From Phymatolithon calcareum (taxonomy: Eukaryota; Rhodophyta; Florideophyceae; Hapalidiales), in the NCBI GenBank assembly GCA_977006965.1, contig OZ345363.1, positions 2,604,001 to 2,668,000 of the forward strand: a DNA stretch of 64,000 nucleotides, in the 5' to 3' direction. The notes under the pieces were generated by a model. That model did not search any database, had not been told where the DNA came from, and worked only from the letters and a program-made list of their open reading frames with translations. Made by a program: the position numbers and the translations under genes. Numbering within the stretch: the stretch's first letter is position 1; each line of letters begins with the position of its first letter. Below are positions 1 to 12,536 of the stretch, piece after piece.

Positions 1-862
1 TGGAGCCTGATTTTGCATCTGGCTTTTTTTGGTGAGAACATAGTCGAAAATATGAATGAAACGCACTTTTCGATGAATCGAGACAATCATCGCAACCTTG
101 GATACGTGGGTGACGAGAACGTATCCTATGCTGACGTGACGTCTGGGGGTGAAGGGATGGTAGAGGTTCTGCATATAAGCGGAGGCGTTAATTCTAAGTT
201 GGAAGCCCCGTTTATGATATTCAAGAACCAGTAAAGAGATTGCCTTATTCAAGGTGTCCCTGACAACGTCCCTGGTGTTTCATACAGAACAAGGCCTAGG
301 GCATGGATGGACGGCACTGTGTTTGACAGTTGGCTTAATGAGAGGCGCGCTATTTGCAAAAATCCCACTGGATGCACGCCATTGGTTTTCTTGTACAACT
401 GCTCGGGCCGTAACGAAACACCGCAGTTGTTACAAGCGCGACAGAGAATTGATGCAAAATTCGAAATCTACCTCCAAACAGTACACACCTATACGAGCCG
501 TTGGACTCGTTATTCAAAAAATTAAGGAACTTTGGCGCGCTGCTTGGGAGGAGGAGAAATTGCGCCTCATTCAAGGTGGTCATTGGTCACTCGGACCTAA
601 CGGATCTGGAAAACTGAAAAATCCCGGAACAACGTTCTATTTGATACTGGCTGGAAAATCAGTGGAACAGGTTAACAATATGAAAGACGCGAACAACATT
701 TCATATCTCCGCAAAGCTATGATTCGGTACAGATTAGCGCTCGACATTGACGGTACGTGGAGGGCGGAACAACTGTTTCCCCACTTGCGAAGAATCGTAG
801 AGGAACATCACATGAATTTTTGTTCTGAAATTCCTGAAAATATATTGACCAGTAATACTTAA
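1..862 (+). pseudogene. DDE (pogo/CENP-B-like) transposase relic, 5' end outside window
   Basis: Remnant of a cut-and-paste transposase, homologous along its length to the near-intact copy at 41484-43010. The matching stretches lie in at least two reading frames: about 13-234, then 240-525, then from about 510 to 862, so there are frameshifts near 235 and 500. Shared landmarks are a first-aspartate block (ENMxETHF), the VPGVSYRT block, the NCSGxNETPQ block and the C-terminal VIQKIKxxWR block. The first two catalytic acids are lost: Asp to Asn in the first block (about 52-54) and Asp to Tyr in the second (about 394). The third motif is destroyed by the frameshift. The C-terminus reads through to a natural stop at 862, about 23 codons beyond where the 42.9-kb copy stops. 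The N-terminal DNA-binding part lies outside the window. Non-functional. Confidence 0.8.
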
Positions 863-1730
863 ATAAAAATGTTCGATTCAAATATTGGACTAATGGTACT
901 CGAGTATTGCTGTAAAATGGCTATGATACGATTTTTGCTGACAGACTAAATTCCCAAACCAGTGTATTTGGAATCAAGGTCATGATCTACAATTTAGATG
1001 CACGATATAATCAAAACGGTATCAATTATCAATATTATCACTGTTCCCGCACGATCCAGATATGTTCAATCCGTTACTATCCATACAAATCTAGATTTCA
1101 AAGAATTTGAAGATCTAAGGATGTTCCGTATGCCGAGGTGATTTTTGAACACAATAGAAATGAAGATCTTCTGTAGTTATTCATATTCCTTCGATAGATG
1201 CAGACGGTGAACTTCATAAACTCAGAAACGTGAGTCTTCTTGATACAGTAGTGATCTTCATTACACCTCACGTCACTGTCTAAGTAAATGACGCGGAAAA
1301 TGTTTCTCTCACCGAGTTTCCACATCTTGGACAACTACTTTCAAATTGGGAAGCAGTTGTATTGTAATGTGATCGATTCTACATAAGACCCTTCTTACTG
1401 ACAGTATTTAGGTAAGAGGAAACGCTTTAAGCATCTGATGCTGAAAGCGTTTCCTCTCACAGCCATATATACGGAGATTCACCATATATATGGCTTGTCT
1501 TGATTCTTGTCTACATATTATTCCGGGAACTACCAAATACGGTTCGAAACAGTGTAATACAAATGATACTATCATTTGTATCATAATTATTCAACATTTC
1601 TACCAGGAAATTTTTGCTACTAGAAAAACCTTCCTGATAGAGATTTCGATCTACTTTCTGGCCATATATGGCCTATCTTCGACATGATTCGGGGATCTTA
1701 CTTATTGAAAAACTTAATTCGTGACAAAAC
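863..1730. other. AT-rich intergenic stretch with a palindrome cluster
   Basis: No gene seen. The first about 110 bases resemble the 3' flank of the 41-43 kb transposon (CGAGTATTxCTGTAAA, then ACTAAATTCC), so the relic element probably ends near 970. Between 1412 and 1680 there are several hairpins: 1412-1460, 1461-1495, 1558-1580, and a short CTGGCCATATATGGCC-like palindrome near 1660. Confidence 0.55.
1412..1460. repeat. 49-bp near-perfect palindrome
   Basis: Two 24-base arms around a single central T; two mismatches. Immediately followed by a second hairpin (1461-1495, arms about 11-15 bases) and a third at 1558-1580 (11-base perfect arms around one base). Confidence 0.85.
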
Positions 1731-2389
1731 TGTCGAACAATTAGGTGGGTTTTAGTCCAAGTTCATGATATTCTACGTGGACTACAACGGCATTCATCCT
1801 TTGTTCGAGACACGCAACACTTATTGCGTTTATTGCAGTAGTATTCATTGGACTGATTTCGTGATAGTTCTCTTTCGTGTTTACTAGGAACAAAAGTGTT
1901 TACCCAGGTTGGGTGACGAAATCAGCGTAACAGAAAAGATATAAAATCCTGCTGGGAGTTCCTGACTGAGAAGGAACCCAAGCATTAAGAAGAAAACCGA
2001 ACCGTATCAAGAATTTTAGCACGAGCTATTGCAGCTAATACCGAACGCCGGAGACGGTATGTTCCACTCGTCGTGGACACAGATATCGATACATAGACCC
2101 TTTGGGCACTACAATCATAGAACTGATTATCTCCAAAGATCCTGCTTCTGGCTGTGAATCTAGGACGACACTCGCTGATACCATTCAAGTCATCTCGCCG
2201 TTTGGAAAGCTTGGCTTCGCTTGTCATCAGGCCAATATAATACTACGTCATCTCGCTCGCTGGAAAACGTTTGGCCAATTCGATATTGGAACTTCATTTA
2301 CCAACAAGGCTGAACCAGTTCACCTGCTGGAATATCCGACCAAGACGAGTTCGCTCGCCTACCGGAATTTACATGAGTGCAAAGTGACA
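1731..2389 (+). repeat. Solo LTR (659 bp), same family as 38808-39467
   Basis: Starts TGTCGA and ends GTGACA, so has canonical TG...CA termini. It aligns over its whole length with the reverse complement of 38808-39467 (660 bp), by eye roughly 80-85% identical. Flanking bases AAAAC (1726-1730) and GAAAC (2390-2394) look like a slightly decayed 5-bp target-site duplication. No gag or pol is attached on either side, so this is a solo LTR produced by recombination. The short ORFs inside it are incidental. Confidence 0.7.
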
Positions 2390-2637
2390 GAAACAAATAG
2401 AATCACTTTCTACATTTATTCTTTCTTGTCGACCTGACGTCAATGGCCGCATTGACAGTTTTTTGCATCTCCAGAAGCTTATCTAACGGAAGAGAGCTAA
2501 AGAAGTTTTTCATTCGGTTTCCACAACTGGGATTTACCATCTGCTAACCCATTTTTAATTCTTTTGCGTCTATAAGCTTATTAAATTTCTCGATCTCTTT
2601 TCAGAACAACTTATGAGTAGCGCCTACTCACGATAAT

Positions 2638-2919
2638 ATGGAGGTTAAATCGGAGTACGACTATCATGCTGCTAATGGCTGGATTTCTAAATATGAGAAA
2701 AGCGTTAGGGAGTTTGTTCATTTTTATTTTCGCCTAGGATTAACAAGAACCACTGAGTTCTCTGGATTGCAGATGAACAATAAGGTTGATCACATAATAA
2801 TATCTGAAAGGTACAAGAGGTACATCAATATCATGGAAATAGCTAAACACATCAAAAAGTGGCTTGTGGATGACTATGTGGAACAAGGAATCGGTGCTCC
2901 GGAGGACATAGCATGCTGA
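2638..2919 (+). CDS. Short unrecognised ORF, 93 aa
   Basis: ATG-initiated ORF whose product is hydrophilic and rich in K, E and Y, with no signal peptide, membrane segment or motif I recognise. It lies between a solo LTR and a Pif1-like pseudogene on the opposite strand. It could be a chance ORF in decaying repeat DNA or a fragment of an unidentified element. Confidence 0.2.
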   Translation: MEVKSEYDYHAANGWISKYEKSVREFVHFYFRLGLTRTTEFSGLQMNNKVDHIIISERYKRYINIMEIAKHIKKWLVDDYVEQGIGAPEDIAC

Positions 2920-3378
2920 GACACATGCAAAGTTCCTGCATATCCAATGAAGAAAGATTTGAAATGTTTGTACTTCTTGTTGTAGAGGCTCTGGGAAACG
3001 TCAACGACTAGCATTCGGACAGAGCGAAATTATAGCGCAACGACGGAAAGAAGTATTCGATATTTACAGTTCCGGTACGTTTAGCTCAACCATTGCATAA
3101 TCACATATGGGGCAGGCGCAATGGGCGATAGAATTACACTGCGCATGAATCGAGCTGACCATATATGCCCCCAAAGGTATGAACATTGTAATTCGCACGC
3201 ACTGACGTATGGAAGTACTAGCGGTTGACACACGCAGAACTGCGCCTGATATCTCTCTGGCGAAAGCTTAGTTCTTATTAAGTAAATGGAATGCACCTTT
3301 TTGATCTTGAAAACTCGCTGGATGAGGCTTGTCTTTTGAAACCAGAAACTTTCAAAGATTTCCTGTTAGAAGTCATAG

Positions 3379-4800
3379 TCACCGATATAGTCGATTCACA
3401 GTAAAGAATCCTATCACGCGATCAGGGAAGCGGTTTCTTAGAGCAGAAATCTTATTTATAAGTAGTTCCGTTTTCGCTCTCAAATTTATATGATCTCTTG
3501 TGAGGCTCTTAGCCCGTAATCCAGCGAGAGTCCTGGATCTGGAGAGAACCATATAAACCATACCGTTCAGTTTCCAGTCCTCGACATCGGAAATTCTATC
3601 GAAACATGCGAGCGGATTAATACTTAGGTACTGTGTTCCATCAGCTTGTACGCAGGAATTTCGGGAACTGCATCCTGTTTGCCAAACCAGAGGTTCCTCT
3701 GTCCAGGATAGAAATCTTTTGAAGCGTTGCAGAGAAGGTATTGCTCGTGTCAGAAGAAGAGAGCACTAGGGTTTTGTCAGAATTTTAGTCCACGTTGAAA
3801 GCAACAGCCCTCATTCCAGGAATGTAATGTCCGATTTTCTTCTTTCGTATTATGTGACATGCGATATTTAACTCCACAGTGTCGAGAGCTGCTTGCTTTA
3901 GAAGACATTTCAGTGCAATCGTTAGTGTTGATTGAAATGAGTCTCTCGCAATGCTGAGAAACATCTTCCCTGGAATAGTAGAGAACATTATTTTGTTTAC
4001 ACCCTGTATCTGCGTCCTGTAGAGATAAAGTCTCAAGTGGTACCGTGGAGGGTAGCTTGAGTTTGCACTTGTTTCATCGGTGCGTCGTATATCATCATCT
4101 GTCTGATCCGGAGCGAATATGCTCCAGAGAATGAAAGAACTGTACGTCTTCCGAATGGCGATGGTTTCTCCAAAGTAGTGCGAACACTCCAGTACCAAGG
4201 CTCCCGAAGAAAAGGAACCAGGTGACGAAGGAGAAAACTGGCGCTGTGGAATTTGAAGCTCTGCATGCCGAACGGGGTGATTCCTATGGCTTCGAGCTGG
4301 AAAGGATCTCCGGAGACCACTAGCTGACGACCATCTAACGGAATACTTGATACAAGGTCTGTCGGCGCAAGATCACGAAATACTGCATTAATGGAATTGA
4401 AAACTGCTGGGGAAAGGAGTGAGCTTTCTCCGATTCCAACCAATTTTGTTTGCAGCAAGGCCTGTTTTTCTCGGGGCTCTTTCTCACTATTTAAACGAGC
4501 TCTTCTTTATAAAATGTCACATGCGATGGCTCTTAAAACAGCCGATGGATTGTATGCCGGCTAGGCGAATAAAGCTTGGTTAGTTCACAAGCTGCGACAA
4601 TCGGATAGTGCTCTATGTTTCCGCGAGCCATAGGTAGAATCTCTTGCAGCAAGAAAGACTTTCCACTTCCTGCGTCCACCGATTAGTGCTATGGACTTTC
4701 CGTTCTTGAAGTCGACGAGCGCTTGAGCTTGTGCGTTATCCCAGGCCACAGTACTTTCGGTTATTTTCCGTGCGTTACTGGGGATCTTTAGAGAGGTCTG
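3379..4800 (-). pseudogene. Pif1-like DNA helicase pseudogene
   Basis: Reading the minus strand from about 4800 down gives, in order: a WDNAQAQAL block followed by IALIGG and, after a one-base shift near 4665, a Walker A motif AGSGKSF (about 4640-4665); a GESS...LVVSGDPFQL segment in 4033-4458 that matches Pif1 helicase motifs II/III; a degraded middle (3785-4198); and a C-terminal block VYMVLSRSRTLAGLR (ORF 3379-3561) typical of the Pif1 C-terminal helicase motif. The blocks are in correct order over about 470 codons but are split among three frames with several stops. Pif1 helicases unwind DNA and RNA-DNA hybrids in the nucleus and mitochondria, and related helicases ride on Helitrons and other mobile elements. 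No Rep/HUH domain is visible, so the source is open. Non-functional. Confidence 0.7.
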
Positions 4801-6390
4801 AATCGTGTATCAGCTTGTACCTGCAGTACAAAGAAAGGTACAGAAGAAAAACCTCAATGGAGTACATCTGAATCGAGAAGTAATCCCCTACGATGTAACG
4901 ATAAGCAGGCATTGGGACGTTCGCGGGTGTCGGAATAAGCTTGCAGTAGCCTTGTTAATAACGGGAAGATCGAGAGGGAAACTGAACGAGTATGACCCTA
5001 CGGTAATAGCCACGGAATTCATAAGTACAGTATCATGCAGTAGGCGTGAAAGCAAATGGCAATCACGTGTGCATCATGTACATACTGATACACAAACCGA
5101 AAACCGTACATATTGATTTCCCTGTACTAGATCTGTGCACTTGAGGAACTGTTCGTTTGAAGCGATTCGAGGAAAAGAACATATCTGAGAATCAGGGAGA
5201 ATGCTCAGTTCTGATCTGGCGAAAATCTCTTGTTATTTGTTGTGACAGAGTTTTTCGAAAGACTCTAGTATTTCCTTTCCAATGACATGCATAGTAGTTC
5301 TCGTACGAATCCCTGCTATATTTACACTCTTCTATTCTAAACCATTTACAACTATAACCATCTAGGCAAAGATAAAGATTCTCCCACTAATGGCCTACCC
5401 GCTTACGTGCTCTCTCTGTATTAAACGAACAAGGACTATGAATGTACCTAAAGAGCATACCCCCGAAGCTTCGACAACTGAAACTCGGCATTCTCCTCAC
5501 TTTCTGAAGTTCTGTGCAGCGATATTGTAGATTATCAGGAAAATTAATAGCTCTGAAATGGTTCTGCACTTGTCCCCATGATTTATACGTCTCGCTTGGC
5601 CCACTCATTATTGCAGTACACTCGATACTTACTGCTTACTGCTCAAAAACGTATTTCGCAATGGTCAGTATCTATGTCGATTCATATAGTTCAATTACTA
5701 TTCCTCCCTATATGTTTACGGCGAAAAACGAATTCGCACGGTTTTTTCTGTTCGGATTTGAGTTATATGTAGTGTGTGTACTTAAAAAGGGATGGACTTG
5801 CAGCGCTTGAGAAATAGAAAAATTAAAACTCTTTATAAAATCTCGTACTTATCAGTACGCCAATTAAAGAAAAATAATGGAAGAAACTGGAGATGGCGCT
5901 TGATGAATCTCTCAGAATAGCTTTTGGTATGCTTCTTTGCAAGGTCACAGTAGAACACCTGCTAAGGAATGAAAATAATGTTTATGGAGAGTGCCCCTTT
6001 AGTTTTTTGGCCAAATTCTAAATATTGATGCAGTTCCTTTTTCAAATAAATTTGAAAAATACTGACTGATCTGTTACACTGGTGATGACAGCTTTTCTCT
6101 GGGGTGCGCCGTATGGGTAACCATTGTGGACATGACCAGTTTGTTCTGTGAACGGCCCGTATGGCTGCCATTCATTGTCAATATAGTTTACTTTCCTCAA
6201 AATTACTTTCATAGGTGTGAGTCTGCGGGCATTCTTGATCGTTCATACTCATCTTTTACGACCGCTTCTACTTTGCAGCTACGGCGTCATTTTGGACTAA
6301 ACTCGATTACAAGTCCACCTTTCCGTTTTGCTCCTTACTTTCACCCCCTATCCTGAATTGCATGTCAGCTTATGCTCGTAGCCTTTTGAA

Positions 6391-6777
6391 ATGACCTGGA
6401 CGGCTGAAGACATTGATATCATCGCTGAATTTAACTTTATTGGAGATGAAAAGATAACGCTGTTCCCTCTGAGTGGAAGCAGTGAAGATGGAACCGATCT
6501 AGAACCTGTGCTCATAATCGCCCCAACAACGTCTTCGTATCTATTGCCCGTACAAAACGAAACGGAACATATCACGGTAGATGTGGACGGAGGCAAATCG
6601 GAAGCACACGGCAAAAAAGGGAAGTTAAACAATCCTATATCTGCCGAATCAAAGCACATACATTCCTGTGAATATCTGGAGGACCGGAAAGTGACTTCTC
6701 GAAGCTTTTCGCTAAATCTACAGTATCGGATTCTTCAGCGTCCCGGAGCGTCCATTCTGCGCATATTGAAGTGCTAA
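6391..6777 (+). CDS. Unrecognised ORF, 128 aa
   Basis: ATG start. The first about 75 residues are acidic (EDIDIIAEF, GSSEDGTDLE), and the remainder turns basic (KSEAHGKKGK). No domain, signal peptide or membrane helix is recognised. A second frame continues with a similar composition past 6777, which would fit a frameshifted larger gene or an exon. A chance ORF cannot be excluded. Confidence 0.2.
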   Translation: MTWTAEDIDIIAEFNFIGDEKITLFPLSGSSEDGTDLEPVLIIAPTTSSYLLPVQNETEHITVDVDGGKSEAHGKKGKLNNPISAESKHIHSCEYLEDRKVTSRSFSLNLQYRILQRPGASILRILKC

Positions 6778-9757
6778 TCAAGGCGGGTGCAACCATGAAA
6801 ATGGGAAAGACTATTAAAAAGCCTGTTACTTCACAGTTTTTGCAAGGTTCTATTTCTCAATAGTTGGTATTCAAGGCGGAAACTCTATGAAGCGTCACGA
6901 TGTATACTCCTTGATATATCTGGATGGTTTACTTCACTGTACATGCATTGGAAGTATAAAGTACAGCATACGGACACAGACTTGCGAAAAGGCATTCCCA
7001 AACAACCCAAACGCGGAAATTTGTATTATTTTACAAGGAATGCATTGAAATCGTTTCTCGATCTTTCAATTTGACATGGGTGCATTTCACTCAAGAGCTT
7101 GGTGCTCTGTACCCTTTGCCGGATAGTATTATAGTTTTAGAGTATTCTGTGACGCGTCCCAGAATACGCCGAATGCATAACAGCAAGATCGCAGTAATTT
7201 GCAAACTCGTCCCTGAGAGATCCAGAAGCGCGATACACTTCGCCCCAGTGCAGCGCGTTGTGAAATGACAGCATCGTTACGTTTGCGCGTACTGCGACAC
7301 TGCCTATCATAGCGGATATCACCACTCACGTGCGATGGGAATAATTGCTGAAGATGACGGAGCAGTGGAAACTCCTCCGAAGACTGAGGAGCCAAGTATG
7401 GCCCTTAGCAGCAAACAGCTGGATCAAGTAACATGAAAAGAATATGTTTCCTATCTTCTGTATTCACCGGTGAGTTGTAAAAGATCTGTGGAAGTCGACT
7501 TTGAAGTGATACGGTCCGCGTTGGACCGCAGATCATACGTTCTAGAAGCGCCTCTCTGTTGTCTCGAAAATGTAGTGCCTCGAAATCAGGAAACTAAAAA
7601 GTAGAAACGACGGAATCATCATGTGCAGGATTTGAAAATTCTCCCAACATATTGCGGAACTTGAATTCTATGATTTCAACTCATGTCGTGTTAAAGTCGA
7701 TGCCGGAGGGCGATCACACTGCGTTTTGGTTCATAAGTACTCTTCGCCTGCAACACATGCATTCCTTCGGAAGGAATTGATCAGCGTAGTTCTATCGAAC
7801 AGTACTTTAACGGGTCATCTCAAGCAATTTCACTCTCAAGCTACGTCCTCCATTAACATTAAGGTTCTTCCCGCATATCTAGCATGCCGCTCCGTGCGCA
7901 CGATCAAATGTTTTTGCTCAAAATGTTTTACGCTAATGACTCTAAATCCAAGCTGTGATGTCATTTCAATGCGATGTGTGTGAATCTATTGCTCAATTTC
8001 TCACGGAAAGACTCCCGGCGATTTGAGTGGACGTCATATATCAAGGATATTTGAAATTTAAACGAGTGCCTGCTCAAGGAATTGCGGAGACGTGCAGAGC
8101 TATTTCCATAAGCGACTCTGCTCGGAATGTCAGTACTCGAATGCCCATGCGTCGAGCGGAGACCTTACAAAATTCTTTTCAAGTCTTTACATGGATTCTA
8201 TCTTTTTTGTACTGGGGATAATGTAAAATATTTTGCCCTGGCTATTCGTATCATTGCCTCCACACTTCCGCACGTCTTCTATATTTGGCCGAACATGTAA
8301 TGACTAACACAATGATCTCGGAGATACCAGTGCACTGGCTTCAATCATAGAATTCAGAAACTGCTTGTTCTTGGGCAATACAGCACTGTACCGTTTCACA
8401 ATACTCTTTCAACAGTTTTCCAAAGGTTGCATTGCGAAAGGAATGATACAGCTGCTAGATAATCTTGATGCACTTAGTCATCACTCAACAGCTGCCACAA
8501 CAGATATCTCCGCACCATCTCAAATCAAGAGAAGAAAAACGTGTTTTCCTTCTTTGGCAGGCAGGTTGGAGACTGATCTGCGTAGTGGAGTGCTTGAAGA
8601 TGGGATGGCAGCAGATGTTCGCGAGGAATTGATGAAATATTCCGAATTCTTATACAATGACCAATAGTGCAGTTCATGAGAAGATCAGACCCATCCACAC
8701 TTGAAAATTGGCAGCACTTTGCACTAATCTTACTCTTGAGCCTATTATCGACATTCTCAGAACCCCATCGAAGCTTACTGCAGGCGGAACTAACATTCTT
8801 GTGTCCTCGAGATATAGCTGTTCGGACTTTCAACGTCACTATCCTTGAGTGAAATTGATATCCTGCAGAAGGATTGCTTTGAGAATAGATCTGAGGAGAC
8901 GTTTTTATGCCGCTGCCTATTGTGCTGCATCTGTCTATCGATTTTACGAAACCCCTTGCTGAAAATCCTCCCCGAAAACATACGCGTAGAATAGGAGTCA
9001 TGGAGATTCTGCGTGATTGCACGCAAGCTTTCGATTGTAAGATGTTTGAGAGCGCATGCAACGTAATTTCCAGGTCGTGATCAGGTACGGCCTCTGCCTT
9101 TCAATGTCTAGCAGTTCTCAGAAACTCAGAGCGAGAACCTCCGGCCGTGTTCCAAGAGTTTATTTCAACGACAGTGAACCTATACTCTGCGGACATATAA
9201 GATCAGTTGTCAATGTCCAAATCCTGTCTTTCGGAATTCAAATACTGTACCGTCACGAAGGGCTTAAAGTAGCGTGATATTATTTTATTAAGATTTTCGA
9301 AACTTTCTAGCTTCATTATATATGACTTTTCCTGTGGCCTGTACTTGATTACGAAACATTCGTTGTGGTCGGTATTCAAAAATTCTATTTTTGTTTTTGG
9401 AAACGTTCGTTTCAGTAACCACTGTTGCTTTCCAGGTTTTCTTCCCGGAGAATACTCTTGTCTGGACTTGCGAAATACTCTTTCGCACGAACAGCGGAAC
9501 AGGTCAATCGAGAAGCTCTGCAAGTCTCCTCGTAACAGCTCGCAGGAATTTTACATTTCAATGCTCTCATATCACACAACTATCATGAACAGTCGTGCAA
9601 AGGCCCGATCGACGAAACGATTGGAGTCAAAAGGATCACTTCTATCTGTGACCTCGAATAGTGCTTCTTATCTTGCCTAAGCATGCCCCGCACATTCTGT
9701 CGTCTTTATGCAAACTCTTATTACCCAATTCACCTCCAAAACAATATCCCATAGGAT

Positions 9758-9800
9758 GAGGCTATGTGGCCCAAAATATTATTTTGGACCATATAGCCAC
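9758..9800. repeat. 43-bp palindrome, 21-base arms
   Basis: Arms of 21 bases around one central T; three mismatches, each giving a G-T/A-C type pair on folding. Lies in DNA with no gene. Confidence 0.85.
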
Positions 9801-10368
9801 ACATATTATGTCGTTCCGTTTTCATGACTAAACGTTTTGTATTGGCTATAAGCTACTCTCGCGTTGGCGACGAAATGATCTACAATCAATCACACATCCA
9901 ATATCAACTCGCACAAATGAGCTCTGCCGAAAAATGTGTCCGGTCTCTTAGTTTGAACTTTGCTGATGACCCAGTTCCTTTCACAGGTACTGCAAACTGC
10001 GTTCAAGCATTCCTTGCGCATCTCATCAAAACTGTCTGGTATATTGAGCACCTTGGATCATGAGATCTTAATCCTGGATGCAAATATCTCTCCGTCTATG
10101 TCCGAGCTGTACCTAAAGATCAATCTCCTGCTGAAAATAGCACAATTCACACCACATTTGGCCCTACTATCAGATAGTGGAGGAAAAGCTCTTCTGTAGA
10201 CCTTCCAAAGTATTATTACACACCTGTGACAAGCAATGTGCTGCAAAGGAATTTGTAAACTCTTCCGGAGGAAAACAGGTACAACCAGTCTCCTGAGCGG
10301 CCACTTGTTCGGCTACACTCTGATACAATCCCACCCCCATCATTCACTATCCGCGAGCATGCCACATC

Positions 10369-10771
10369 CGTAGTTGGAGGTTAGGGAAGTGATGAGGTTG
10401 AAGAAAAGTTTTGGTTGAGGTTGAATGATTAAGATTGAGATGAGTTGGGCGAAGATGAGTTTCTCAGTTTATTCCGATGCTAGGGACCTGAGGTGGTAGT
10501 TACATTCCTGCCTAATGCCAGTGGAAGAACAACACTGGAGGCATGCTGACGTCAAATAACCAGTGCTCACTGGTAATACACTGGATGCATTACGTGAACT
10601 GCTATTACTGATTCATCTGCACTTCCTCAATCTTAACGGTTTCAAGAAACCATCGACAACAACACAACTACTTGTAAGCATACTATCATACTATGACACC
10701 TTTCGACTTGACACGTGTACCGAGATCAGACTTGATATTGAAATGTGTTGCGACTAGAGCTCCAAGCAACA
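10369..10771 (-). repeat. 3' LTR of copia element A
   Basis: About 403 bp; its left end reads CGTAGTTGG where the partner LTR has TGTAGTTGG, and its right end is AAGCAACA. It aligns throughout with 15228-15682 but carries only one copy of a 26-bp unit that is present three times in the partner. Confidence 0.85.
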
Positions 10772-10803
10772 CACATCCAACACTCCCCTATGATCGAAGG
10801 ACA

Positions 10804-11172
10804 TTACGCATCTAGTTTGCAAACTCCCATGTCTTGTGCGAACTTAGCAGTCTTGAGGCGATCGAGCGGTTTCGTCAATCCATCGGCAACCATTGACTTC
10901 GTGTTGCAATACTTGATGTCTAGCTTTCCGGTGGCAACAATATCGCGTACATAGTGATATTGTATGTCGATGTGCTTGTTTCGCTGAGTGATAGAAGCAT
11001 TCCTTCCGGTTGTAAGCGCGCTCTGACTGTCGGTATAGAGAGTCATGCGAATAGGCTTATGGAGACCATGGACATCCGCGATGAATCCAGACAGCCAGAC
11101 AGATTCCTTCGCGGCGGCACATGAATCTATAAACTCCGCTTCGCACTTTGACGATGCTTCCTGGAACGCCAA
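10804..11172 (-). pseudogene. Copia element A RNase H domain
   Basis: Open frame of 122 aa that would form the C-terminal part of a copia polyprotein. It contains SKCEAEFIDSCAAAKES (the conserved S-x-x-EAEY-like block), LYTDSQSALT (catalytic Asp), RNKHIDIQYHYVRD, and KSMVADGLTKPL near the end. This order is the hallmark of Ty1/copia RNase H, which degrades the RNA strand after reverse transcription. A frameshift separates it from the RT upstream. Confidence 0.85.
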
Positions 11173-11321
11173 CTTATGGCTCCCCCTGCAAGTAGAATAA
11201 TATAACCGCTTGTGGATCGCCGAGTTTCAAAACATCCTCCCCAATCCGAATCGGTATACCCGCTTGGAACTAAGATATTCTTCGAGCCGAAGAGAATACC
11301 GTAGCTTCGAGTACTTGCAAT

Positions 11322-12536
11322 TTATCGGAGAACACGCTTAACACCCATCCAGTGACGTTTCAGAGGCTTCTCGCAGAATGAAGAGAGCTTACCGACCGAG
11401 TCTGAGATGTCCGGACGGGTGCCGACCATCAAATACATCAGGCTTCCAATGGCCGGGCGGTAGGGAACTTCGTCAGACATCGACTCGGTGATGTCGATTT
11501 CATTCACTGAGGTGTTCTTGTGTCCGGACTCCATTGGGTTCTCTACTGGTTTCGCGTTCTCCATGCCAAAGCGTTCCAATACTGACTGAGAGCATGCCGA
11601 CTGCGAAAGATGAAGTGTTCGGAGTGACCGATTAGGGCAGATCTCAAGCCCAAGACACAGACTTGCGTCTTCAAGGTCCTTCATCTCGAATCGCTTGTTC
11701 AGCTCCCCCTTAATCCATGAAATGGCACAAGTATCGTTTCCGGCAATCAACAAGTCGTCCACGTAAAAAGTGATGATCATAATCGAGTTTGACTTGTACC
11801 GAACATACAGACATGGATCATTGGGACTGCTGGAGAAACCAAGCTCGTTGATTACGAACTTGCCAATCTTCGCATGCCATCGTCGCGGAGCTTGATTTAA
11901 GCTTTATAGTGCTTTTCAGAGCTTTCAAACAAGGTAAGGACGCTTAAGATCTCGAAATTCAGTTGGAACATCCATGAAGATGTCTTCGTCAAGTTCGCGA
12001 TTCGAGAAAGCGGTCACCACATCCATTTGATGGAGCTCCAAATCATGACCAGCAACTGTTGCGAGTAGGATTCGGATCGAGGTGAACTTTACGACTGGGG
12101 CATACGTTTCACCGCAGTCCACCCCATGCACCTGCAGGAATCCTTTCGCAACAATGCGAACTTAGGGACCTGTATCCTTCACTTTGAATACATACTTGCA
12201 CGGAAGCAAGTTGATACCGGACTTGCGAGGAACAAGTGTCCATGTATTGTTTCGGGTAAGTGACGCGTGTTCTCTCTCAATGGCGGGAGACCAGAAGTCT
12301 ATGTTTCTATTTGATGTTGTTCGTTGAAAGACTGAGCTACTCCGTTTGAGATGAAAGGTTTGCCGACTTGAGGGCAAGTATGGCTGTATGAGACGGGATA
12401 TTCCAGGAGTCACTCGGTGGTTTTGAGAGCCGAGCTGACCGACGAAGTATGGGTTTGGAAATAATTGAAGAAGTCCCGTCCAAAGGCGGTGGAGATACTG
12501 TCCGTTCCCCATCGTCAGCATGATGACCTTCATCAC
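11322..12536 (-). pseudogene. Copia element A reverse transcriptase, broken
   Basis: Three frames carry the RT. Frame 12162-12536 has the N-terminal NNTWTLVPR...CKYVFKVK block. Frame 11925-12131 has GETYAPVVKFTSIR and the first catalytic motif MDVVTAF. Frame 11322-11780 has the YVDDLLIAG catalytic motif, the CLGLEI block and the GSLMYLMVGTRPDIS block. At least two frameshifts or deletions divide it (near 12140 and between 11780 and 11925). All catalytic aspartates remain legible, so decay is moderate. Confidence 0.85.

Larger units (their letters stand above)
4801..10368. other. 5.6 kb without recognisable gene
   Basis: Only short ORFs, none matching a family I know. The ATG-started ones worth noting are 6391-6777 (128 aa, acidic N-terminus, listed separately) and a 100-aa frame at 8365-8667 with a basic IKRRK patch that opens with a TTG codon. 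Around 7280-7430 a plus-strand frame carries a Cys/His-rich stretch but is closed on both sides by stops. The region looks like old degenerate transposon DNA. The single strong structure is the palindrome at 9758-9800. Confidence 0.45.
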
